Assembly (NCBI GenBank): GCA_964402115.1
Contig: CAYOBW010000405.1
Span: forward strand, 1-5,285
Source: CAYOBW01 sp964402115
GTDB lineage: Bacteria; Verrucomicrobiota; Kiritimatiellia; UBA8416; CAYOBW01
Direction: 5' to 3'
DNA length: 5,285 nt
This document shows, piece by piece, positions 1 to 5,285 of the stretch. The notes below the pieces were generated by a model. The model searched no databases. It saw only the letters and a program-made list of their open reading frames with translations, and had not been told where the DNA came from. Both the position numbers and the translations under genes were made by a program. Each line of letters opens with the position of its first letter. Position 1 is the first letter of the stretch.

Positions 1-136
1 GACGGCCGGCTCCACGTGCGTTGGAGACGGCGGTCTCCGCCGTTTCGGCGCGCAGGCAGCGACAAATCCGCGACGGTTACTAAGTGCGCGCGGAAGAGCT
101 AGGACCGACCGAAAGCCACACTGCTGGCGCCCGCGG
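1..136. other. Non-coding 3' flank of the regulator gene
   Basis: This stretch lies beyond the stop codon of the minus-strand regulator. I find no convincing coding region, tRNA or rRNA in it. It holds a GC-rich inverted repeat at 25-45, and a second one at 126-148 that begins here and runs over the regulator's stop codon. The neighbouring gene to the left is outside the window, so it is unknown whether this is a convergent or a tandem gap. Confidence 0.5.
25..45. terminator. GC-rich hairpin, possible transcription terminator
   Basis: The sequence ACGGCGG (27-33) is followed by the loop TCT and by its exact complement CCGCCGT (37-43). One further A-T pair and a G-T wobble extend the stem to about 9 positions. 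An overlapping alternative stem, GGAGAC (23-28) with GTCTCC (33-38), uses the same bases. On the plus strand the stem is followed by only three T's, and on the minus strand there is no T run. If it is a terminator it fits a plus-strand gene ending left of the window slightly better than the regulator. It could equally be a passive GC-rich inverted repeat. Confidence 0.3.
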
Positions 137-148
137 TTACGGGGCGCC
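126..148. repeat. Inverted repeat across the regulator stop codon
   Basis: GGCGCCC (126-132) and GGGCGCC (142-148) are exact complements separated by 9 bases. The loop contains the regulator's stop codon (TAA on the minus strand, 137-139). No T run follows on the minus strand, so it is not a classical intrinsic terminator. It may stabilise the 3' end of the message or be a chance structure in GC-rich DNA. Confidence 0.3.
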
Positions 149-1390
149 CGTCACCGGCGGGCGGTGGGCCTTGCGATAGTGCCGGGCCGTCGTGCCCTCT
201 TCGCGTGTCAGCGTGCGGGTCAGGATCTGGCTGCTGCCGTAGCCGCACTCCCTGGCGATGGACCCGATCGGCCGGGACGTGGCGGCGAGCAGCTCCTTGG
301 CGTACGCCAGGCGAGCGCGCTTGAGGTAAGTGGCAATCGACATGCCCATGTGCTGGCGGAAGCGCGCGTAGAGGTTCGTGCGCGACATGCCGATTTCCGT
401 GACGATGCGCTTGACGCACAGCTCAGGATCGGTCAGGTGCCGGGCGATGTAGGAAAGGGAGCGGGCGACGTCGAGGTGTTCCACCGCGTGCGTGTTGCTG
501 CTCTCGCGCACGACCAGGTTCGAGCAGGCGATGCGCCGGATCCCAGGCTCAACGGCCTCGCCGCGCATCAGGCGGTCAAGCACGGCGGCGGCCTCGTAGG
601 CCTGGCGTTCGTAGTCCATGACCACGCTCGAAAGCCGCACATCGGTCAGTTCGCTCTCGGCCGGGTGGTGGGTCCAGGTGACGATGGCGACCTCCTCGGG
701 GATGGCGAGACCCAGGTCGCGGCAGGCGTCGTGCAGATCGACGGCATGGCCGACATCCGCGACGAACGCGGCCAGGGGACGGGGCAAACGACCCAGGATG
801 CCGAGCAGGCGATCCCGCGACTGCGCGGATGTCTCGTCGTAGGCAATGCGGTGGTCCGGCAGCATGGCCTGGGGGGCGCGTCCCCCTCCCCAGCACACGA
901 TCTCGACGCTGGTGCCCGGCCCCTGGCGCGTCAACGCCTCCGCCAGGCCGCGGTAGAACGTGTTCTCCCCCGCCACCTCAGCCGCGTGCCCCAGAAAGAG
1001 GATCTGCCTGAAACCGTTCGCCAGGAAGTGTTCGGCCACCTGCCGGCCGGCCAGCACGAAGTCGGGCATGATCCGCGGAAGACGGACGCGCGGGAAGAAG
1101 ATGCTCATTTCGACCCTGGGCACGCGCAGCGCCAGGACGCGGCGCGCATGCACGGGCTGGCCCTCGTGCAGCTGGCAAATGACCCCGTCAACGTCACCCG
1201 GCTTGATCCGATGCTCGTCGCCCGGTGGCACGAACCGGAGGCTCCAACCGTGTTCCCGAGCATACCGTGAAGCGCCCACGAGGTGGTCCAGTTCGTGCCA
1301 CGCCAGCGCCAGGATGACGCGCGGCGCCCGCGGCACCCCGGACCGGGGCGGGGCAGGTGGTGGCGCCAACCGCCCGTTTCCCTGTTGCAT
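137..1390 (-). CDS. XylR-type AraC family transcriptional regulator with LacI-like sensor domain
   Basis: This is a cytoplasmic DNA-binding regulator of 417 aa, close to the roughly 380-400 aa usual for this family. Residues 1-23 are a Pro/Arg-rich leader. Residues 24-296 resemble the LacI/XylR periplasmic-binding-protein-like sensor fold: the strand RVILALA at 24-30, FVLAGRQVAEHFLANGFRQILFLG at about 111-134, EEVAIVTW at 232-239, VRLSSVVMDYERQAYEAA at 251-268, and the family's closing NLVVRESSN at 291-299. Residues 306-407 are the AraC DNA-binding domain, with helix-turn-helix 1 at about 325-349 (MSRTNLYARFRQHMG) and helix-turn-helix 2 at about 374-399 (IGSIARECGYGS), ending near HYRK. The second half of helix-turn-helix 2 (SSQILTRTLTREEGTTARHYR) departs from the usual YFsrxFkxxxGxsPxxyR pattern. 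I chose the ATG at 1390 because the open frame further upstream (ATG at 1501) would start before the predicted promoter. A GTG at 1399 is a possible alternative start. The family usually binds a sugar and controls adjacent genes; the ligand here is unknown. It is divergent from the large secreted-protein gene, which is its likely target by position. Confidence 0.92.
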   Translation of the reverse strand: MQQGNGRLAPPPAPPRSGVPRAPRVILALAWHELDHLVGASRYAREHGWSLRFVPPGDEHRIKPGDVDGVICQLHEGQPVHARRVLALRVPRVEMSIFFPRVRLPRIMPDFVLAGRQVAEHFLANGFRQILFLGHAAEVAGENTFYRGLAEALTRQGPGTSVEIVCWGGGRAPQAMLPDHRIAYDETSAQSRDRLLGILGRLPRPLAAFVADVGHAVDLHDACRDLGLAIPEEVAIVTWTHHPAESELTDVRLSSVVMDYERQAYEAAAVLDRLMRGEAVEPGIRRIACSNLVVRESSNTHAVEHLDVARSLSYIARHLTDPELCVKRIVTEIGMSRTNLYARFRQHMGMSIATYLKRARLAYAKELLAATSRPIGSIARECGYGSSQILTRTLTREEGTTARHYRKAHRPPVTGAP

Positions 1391-1400
1391 GGTGCGCACC
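1391..1400. promoter_or_regulatory. Perfect 10-base palindrome abutting the regulator start codon
   Basis: GGTGCGCACC reads the same on both strands and ends at the base directly before the regulator's ATG. It occupies the place between the start codon and the nearest Shine-Dalgarno-like bases (GGAG about 12 bases upstream of the ATG on the minus strand). It could be a protein-binding half-site pair or could limit initiation, but a 10-base palindrome in GC-rich DNA can also arise by chance. Confidence 0.3.
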
Positions 1401-1439
1401 GTCTCCGGCCCCCTTCCCTGGCCCCTGTACAAAACGCCC

Positions 1440-1459
1440 TTATTTACGTTACATAATAA
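1440..1459. promoter_or_regulatory. Inverted repeat TTATT-N10-AATAA, possible operator
   Basis: TTATT (1440-1444) and AATAA (1455-1459) are exact complements ten bases apart, about one helical turn plus the arm length. The right arm lies on the -10 box of the predicted regulator promoter. That position would suit autorepression or divergent control by the adjacent regulator. The arms are short and AT-rich, so chance is a real alternative. Confidence 0.3.
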
Positions 1460-1481
1460 TCTCTTCCGTACGCATCGGCAA
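1453..1481 (-). promoter_or_regulatory. Predicted sigma70-type promoter of the regulator gene
   Basis: Read on the minus strand, TTGCCG (1481-1476, 4 of 6 to the -35 consensus) is followed by exactly 17 bases and then TATTAT (1458-1453, 5 of 6 to the -10 consensus). Transcription would begin near 1446, giving a leader of roughly 55 bases to the ATG at 1390. It sits in the only AT-rich patch of the window. The prediction also argues against a regulator start at 1501, which would lie upstream of this promoter. Confidence 0.55.
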
Positions 1482-1625
1482 CAAGATATGCTAATGGTCA
1501 TTGGCAGTCGACGCAGCAGGTACGGTGCGTGTGCGGGCCACGGTCGCAGGCAGACCGGGATGCTGACACTTTTCTAGTGACGCACTCGCACCGCCTGCAC
1601 ATTCACCGCGCAGGGTTTGGGCAGG

Positions 1626-1704
1626 TGTGGAAACGAGTCCAGGGTTCCGGTTCCACTGGACAGTTGCCGTGGGCATGCGACCCCGTGTGTCCAGGGTGGA
1701 ACGA
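1626..1704 (+). repeat. Leader repeats able to form alternative hairpins
   Basis: GTCCAGGGT occurs twice in the same orientation (1637-1645 and 1689-1697). GTGGAA followed by ACGA or CGA also occurs twice (1626-1635 and 1696-1704). Between them lies GTTCCACTGGACA (1650-1662), which is complementary to both sets. It can form a 13-pair stem with TGTCCA (1688-1693) plus GTGGAAC (1696-1702), with a two-base GG bulge and a 25-base loop. The same bases, CTGGAC at 1656-1661, can instead pair with GTCCAG at 1637-1642 across a 13-base loop. The two stems exclude each other. This could be a leader switch or a cluster of protein-binding sites; whether it is transcribed is not known. Confidence 0.45.
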
Positions 1705-1728
1705 CGCGGCTCGGGGTGACGGCGAGGG

Positions 1729-1734
1729 AGGAGG
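1729..1734 (+). promoter_or_regulatory. Ribosome binding site of the large secreted protein
   Basis: A perfect AGGAGG lies seven bases before the ATG at 1742, within a longer purine run (1724-1735). This decides the start of the plus-strand gene, since the open frame extends 71 codons further upstream to a GTG at 1529 without comparable support. Confidence 0.85.
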
Positions 1735-1741
1735 GCTGGCA

Positions 1742-4700
1742 ATGCAACAGGTCCGGCGTGTCGGGGCAGGATCGGCTGGAAGTGGGATTTCCCACTTTCG
1801 GGGGCGGTCCACCGGCTGTGGGTGGCTACGTGCCCTTGCCGCCGGACTGCTGGCGACGGGCATCGGCATGGCCGGCGCTGCCCGTGGCGCCCTGACCCAC
1901 TGGAAAGACCCGCGCCCCGCGGCGGTCGCCGATCACAAGACCCTTCTCGAGGCGGGCAGTTTCACGTATAACACCGACGACAAGTGGCAGAGCGGGGCGG
2001 CCCCGCTCAACGCTTCGAACGAAATCGTCAGCATCGAGGAGCGGACCTCGATCGACACGACGACGACCATCGACGGCACCGTCACCGTCGGCGAGTTCTA
2101 CGCGCGCAGCGCGAACGTGGTTATCTATGTCCGCAAGGGCGCCGGCGGGGGGAAGCTCGTCTTCGACAACGGCGCGAACCCCGCCAACTTCTACCTGCAC
2201 AGTGCCATCACCCGCTTCACCGCGTTGCGCTGCGGCTTCGACGTCGACCTGGAGCTGAAGTCGGATTTGAACGTCTTCACCGGGACGGCCCGGCAGAGCG
2301 ATGCGGCCGTGGGCGTGCTTGGGGGCACGATCAGCGGCCCCGGCAAGCTCACGCTGAACCTGGCCAACAACGACGGGTCCAACGTGCGGCTGTTCAAATT
2401 CGGCGTGAACGGCACGAACACGTACAGCGGCGGCACGCTGGTACGGCACGTGCTGAACACCGCTTACGGAGCCGGCCACGGCGTGCAGGCGCTCGTGCAA
2501 CTGGCCGTGAAGTCCGCCGGCGCCTTCGGCACGGGCGACGTCACGCTCGACGCCACCGGGTGCACGGCGTCGAACTACGGCGGGCTCGGCACCGGCCGGG
2601 GCCTGTGGGTGCGCCTCGATGCGCCCGACGTCTTCGCGCGCCTGTCGACGCTTTATGTCGTGACGGCGTCCCGCCTGGCGCTGGACCTGAACGGCACCAC
2701 GCAGGCCGTGACCCGGCTGGTCGTGGACGGCGCCCCGGTCACGGACGGCCTCTACACCGGCGGCGCCTTCGGCTGGCTTTTCGGCAAGGGCCTCCTGACG
2801 GTGGGGGCGTCGGTGCCGCCGGCCGTGCTGACGGTCGTCCCCGGCAGCGGCGCACTGCCGGCCGGCGACACGGTGACCGTGACCGCCGAGGCGGGCGGCG
2901 ACGCCGGCGCCGTCACGGCCCGCGCGATCGCCAACGGCCCCAACGGGGCATGGACAGTCACCGGCCTGGCGTTGCACGACACCGTACCCGCGGGGACCAA
3001 CCGGGTGGCGTTCGCCACGCTGGGCGGGTTGGACAACCTGCTCAACGGCGCGCCGGTGGAAGGCGTCCTGGCGCTTACGCTGGATGGAAAAATCCTGCAC
3101 GGCGCCACGGTCAACGGGCTGGCGGCGCCGCAAACCCTGACCTACGCCCTGCAGGGCAGCGTGACCGGCCGGACGGCGCCCGGCGACACGCCCCAGACCG
3201 CCAGCGTCCCCGCCGGCGGCGACCTCGGCGGACTGTCGACCACCGACGCCCCGGGCGCGGGCACGCTCGCTGCGTTCGACACGACCGTCACCTTCGCCGC
3301 AGGCACGAATCGGGGCCCGGCCAGGACCGTGTCCGTAACCTACCCGGGCGCGCAGGCGGGCGCTGCGGATGTGGGCAGCGACGTGGTGAGCGTCGCGGGC
3401 GTGGATGGCGAGACCTTCGTCCTGCAGCTGAACTACGACCCCGCCAGCCTCCCTGGTGGCGAGGGTGACGCCCGCCTGGTCTGGCGGCAGAACGGGGTCT
3501 GGGTGGACGCCGTCTGGGGCAACGCGGGCACGAACGCCCCGCAGTTCATGGGCGCTGCCGCCTGGGCGGGCGAGACTACGCCGGGGCGCCATGGCGTCGA
3601 CACGGCCAACGACCGGGTGTGGGCCGTGCTCAACCACGCCGGCGTCATGGCGGCCGCGCAGCCCACGGCCTGGCCGATTGCCCCCGTGATGACCTACCCG
3701 ACGGCGGCGGACATCGGCACCGACAGCGCGCTGCTCGGCGCCACGCTGGCCGTCGACGGCGGCGCGGCCGTCACACACTACGGCACCGTCTGGGGCGCAT
3801 CGCCCGCGCCGACCGAGCACCCGCAGGCCGAGGCCGGCGCGTGGCAGGGCGTCTTCACGCAGACGCAGACGGGGTTGCCGGTCGCCGCGCACCTGTACGC
3901 CCGCGGCTGGGCGTCCAACGCCGTGGGGACAGCCTACTCGCCCGACATCGAGTTCTACACCGAACCGTGGCAAGCCTCGAACGTGGTCTTCTCCGCCGTG
4001 ACCAGCTCGGCCATGGTCGTGAGCTGGACCCCGGGCAACGGCGAGGGGCGGCTGGTCGTGCTGCGCGCGGGCGGCCCGGTCAGCGTCGCGCCGGCGGACG
4101 GGCTGGCCTATGCGGCCAGTCCCCTCTTCGGCGCCGGCGCTTACCTCGGCGACGGCAACGTCGTCGTCCATGCCGGGGCGGGCGATACGGTGGCGGTCAC
4201 GGGGCTGTCGCGGGCGACGACCTACGGCGTGGCCGTGTACGAATACGCGGGCGCCGGCGCGCTGGTCAACTACCGGCAGGCCGCTCCGGCGCTGGGAACC
4301 GCGACGACGGCCGCGTTTGCCAGGAGTTACGAGTACGATGGCACGACCGCGGGCAACGCCAGCGTCGCGGCGAACTGGGACGACCCGCTCAACTACACCG
4401 CGGACAACGGCTTCCCCGACGGCGCGGGCGACGCGTTGCTCTCCACCGCGGCGGCCGCGTCGTACTACCAGCTCAACGGCAACCGGACGCTGGGCGCGTT
4501 CCGCAAGACGTACACCTCCGCGCGCAACATCGCGATCGTCCCGGGCAGCGTGCCCAACGCGAAGCTGACGTGGCAGACGCTGCCCGGCGGCGGCAACGCC
4601 CAGTTCTACGTCCGCGGCGCCGCCGGCCTGTGGGGGGCCGACCTGCGCTGCCTCTCCCTGGTGGACATGGTGCTGGCGACCAATCTCGTGTGGGACGGCT

Positions 4701-5284
4701 CGACGCAGCGCGGGGTGGACCTCAGCGAGACCCTGGGCACGGGCAACGGCCACATCCGCGGCGACATCAGCGGGCCGGGCCGCCTGATCCTCAAGTGGAA
4801 CTGCGCCCGCAGCGACCTGTACCTCGGCGTGCCCATGCACCTCGAGCTCTGGGGCGGCGCCGGCCCCAACACCCACGGGGGCGGCACCGAGTTCCGGAAG
4901 AACGACCTCGGCACGCGGGCGGGGTTCCGCCTCAATAAGGAGCACGCGACCGGCGCCGGCCACACGCTGGTGGGGCAAGACGCCGAGATCTACGTCGCCG
5001 CCGTGGCAGCGGCGGGCGGGGCGATCCACGACGCGACCTCCGTCTACCTCGAGACCGACGGGACAGCGCGGGGCAGGATCGAGCTTGAGGACGGCGTAGC
5101 CGAGAAGGTGCAGGATCTCTACCTGTACGACATCGGCCGGGGCGCCTGGGCGCGGCAGGAGCGCGGCACGTACGGCTCCACGGCCAGCCGCGCCGCGCAC
5201 ATGGACGACCGGTGGTTTGGCGGAACGGGGGTGCTCGACGTGCTCGTCGGCGCCCCGCGGGGAACGTTGCTGATAGTGAGGTAG
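1742..5284 (+). CDS. Large exported beta-strand-repeat protein with fibronectin III-like domains
   Basis: The product is 1180 aa and appears complete. Residues 1-50 look like an export signal: Arg-containing N-region, hydrophobic stretch at about 31-46 (ALAAGLLATGIGMAGA), and likely cleavage after A46 or near A50, just before LTHWKDP. The N-region before the hydrophobic core is unusually long (about 28 residues). Residues 51-356 form a module like the autotransporter-associated beta-strand repeat (ISGPGKLTLNLANNDGSN from 197, NGTNTYSGGTLV near 223, and LVVDGAPVTDGLYTGG near 326). Residues 357-648 are Ala/Gly/Thr/Val-rich beta-type sequence, with YDPA near 563 and GVDTANDRVWAVLNHAG near 617-633, as seen in PVC secreted proteins. 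Residues 649-742 and 743-857 are two fibronectin III-like domains; the second has SWTPGNGEGRLVVLRAG from 761 and TTYGVAVYEYAGAG. Residues 861-1180 are a second beta-strand module matching the first. I see no catalytic motif, no autotransporter barrel, no PEP-CTERM or LPXTG-type tail. A surface, matrix or carbohydrate-associated role is inferred from architecture only. Confidence 0.85.
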   Translation: MQQVRRVGAGSAGSGISHFRGRSTGCGWLRALAAGLLATGIGMAGAARGALTHWKDPRPAAVADHKTLLEAGSFTYNTDDKWQSGAAPLNASNEIVSIEERTSIDTTTTIDGTVTVGEFYARSANVVIYVRKGAGGGKLVFDNGANPANFYLHSAITRFTALRCGFDVDLELKSDLNVFTGTARQSDAAVGVLGGTISGPGKLTLNLANNDGSNVRLFKFGVNGTNTYSGGTLVRHVLNTAYGAGHGVQALVQLAVKSAGAFGTGDVTLDATGCTASNYGGLGTGRGLWVRLDAPDVFARLSTLYVVTASRLALDLNGTTQAVTRLVVDGAPVTDGLYTGGAFGWLFGKGLLTVGASVPPAVLTVVPGSGALPAGDTVTVTAEAGGDAGAVTARAIANGPNGAWTVTGLALHDTVPAGTNRVAFATLGGLDNLLNGAPVEGVLALTLDGKILHGATVNGLAAPQTLTYALQGSVTGRTAPGDTPQTASVPAGGDLGGLSTTDAPGAGTLAAFDTTVTFAAGTNRGPARTVSVTYPGAQAGAADVGSDVVSVAGVDGETFVLQLNYDPASLPGGEGDARLVWRQNGVWVDAVWGNAGTNAPQFMGAAAWAGETTPGRHGVDTANDRVWAVLNHAGVMAAAQPTAWPIAPVMTYPTAADIGTDSALLGATLAVDGGAAVTHYGTVWGASPAPTEHPQAEAGAWQGVFTQTQTGLPVAAHLYARGWASNAVGTAYSPDIEFYTEPWQASNVVFSAVTSSAMVVSWTPGNGEGRLVVLRAGGPVSVAPADGLAYAASPLFGAGAYLGDGNVVVHAGAGDTVAVTGLSRATTYGVAVYEYAGAGALVNYRQAAPALGTATTAAFARSYEYDGTTAGNASVAANWDDPLNYTADNGFPDGAGDALLSTAAAASYYQLNGNRTLGAFRKTYTSARNIAIVPGSVPNAKLTWQTLPGGGNAQFYVRGAAGLWGADLRCLSLVDMVLATNLVWDGSTQRGVDLSETLGTGNGHIRGDISGPGRLILKWNCARSDLYLGVPMHLELWGGAGPNTHGGGTEFRKNDLGTRAGFRLNKEHATGAGHTLVGQDAEIYVAAVAAAGGAIHDATSVYLETDGTARGRIELEDGVAEKVQDLYLYDIGRGAWARQERGTYGSTASRAAHMDDRWFGGTGVLDVLVGAPRGTLLIVR
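1780..1797. repeat. Short palindrome inside the signal-peptide coding region
   Basis: AAGTGGGA (1780-1787) and TCCCACTT (1790-1797) are exact complements separated by only TT. In RNA this would form a 7-pair stem with a four-base loop about 38 bases after the start codon. It encodes part of the SGISHFRG stretch (about residues 13-19) in the unusually long N-region of the signal peptide. It could be a translation-affecting hairpin, a regulator-binding site inside the gene, or a dispersed palindromic element that landed in the gene. Confidence 0.45.
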
Positions 5285-5285
5285 G

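Larger units (their letters stand above)
1391..1741. other. Divergent intergenic control region
   Basis: This 351-base gap separates the two divergent start codons and should hold the promoters of both genes. Its left third contains the only AT-rich patch in the window (about 1428-1500), where the regulator promoter is predicted. For the plus-strand gene I see no strong sigma70 promoter. CATAAT at 1452-1457 and TATGCT at 1487-1492 are weak -10 candidates without good -35 partners, and CTGACA at 1563-1568 is a good -35 hexamer with no matching -10. The right third (1626-1704) carries mutually complementary repeats, followed by a strong ribosome binding site. The frame of the plus-strand gene stays open back to 1529, but I do not regard that part as coded. 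Confidence 0.7.

Noticed and set aside
164..1270. Long plus-strand open frame opposite the regulator (368 codons)
   Set aside because: It is antisense to a clearly recognisable XylR/AraC protein and its own translation shows no family features.
1391..1501. Upstream start for the regulator at the ATG at 1501
   Set aside because: It would include the predicted promoter (1453-1481) and the AT-rich patch in the coding sequence and adds 37 residues with no resemblance to the family.
1501..1570. TTGGCA (1501-1506) and CTGACA (1563-1568) as -35 boxes for the large gene
   Set aside because: Each hexamer is close to consensus, but neither has a plausible -10 box 16-18 bases downstream, so no promoter is called.
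1529..1741. N-terminal extension of the large protein to the GTG at 1529
   Set aside because: The added 71 residues show no signal or domain, the repeats at 1626-1704 suggest non-coding leader, and the ATG at 1742 has a perfect ribosome binding site directly before the signal peptide.
1984..3468. Alternative-frame plus-strand open frame within the large gene, and similar ones at 3619-4938 and 4110-4568
   Set aside because: The translations are extremely Arg-rich and without domains, typical of a shifted frame in GC-rich sequence. They are not frameshifted parts of the main gene, which is open throughout.
1826..5200. Very long open frame on the minus strand opposite the large secreted-protein gene (1124 codons)
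   Set aside because: Its translation is Arg/Gly/Ala/Val/His-rich low-complexity sequence with no recognisable domain, as expected for the antisense of GC-rich coding DNA. The plus-strand frame has a ribosome binding site, a signal peptide and known domains.

Overview
The window is GC-rich throughout, apart from a short AT-rich patch at about 1428-1500. It carries two divergently arranged genes. The pairing is a XylR-type AraC regulator with a LacI-like sugar-sensor domain, next to a large secreted protein built from autotransporter-associated beta-strand-like modules and fibronectin-III-like domains. This suggests a member of the PVC superphylum, most likely Kiritimatiellota/Lentisphaerota or a related Verrucomicrobiota lineage. 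The placement rests on protein style only; there is no rRNA or other marker gene here.

Layout. Positions 1-136 are non-coding: the 3' flank of the regulator, with two GC-rich inverted repeats and no recognisable gene. The regulator lies on the minus strand (137-1390, 417 aa). Positions 1391-1741 are a 351-base divergent intergenic region. It holds a good sigma70-like promoter for the regulator, a palindrome touching the regulator start codon, and a set of mutually complementary repeats in the probable leader of the other gene. The second gene lies on the plus strand (1742-5284, 1180 aa). It starts behind a perfect AGGAGG ribosome binding site and stops one base before the window ends.

How it may work together (inference). 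The regulator has a periplasmic-binding-protein-like ligand domain fused to a C-terminal AraC DNA-binding domain, the architecture of regulators that respond to a sugar. Its divergent neighbour is an exported, probably surface-displayed or extracellular beta-rich protein with no visible enzymatic domain. A simple reading is local control of a surface or carbohydrate-associated protein by a sugar-responsive regulator.

The points most worth a second look are the three-part alternative-pairing arrangement in the leader (1626-1704), a near-perfect 18-base palindrome embedded in the signal-peptide coding region (1780-1797), and the duplicated beta-strand module that brackets the big protein. I see no CRISPR array, transposase, tRNA, rRNA or defence system, and no strong evidence of an entirely new system.
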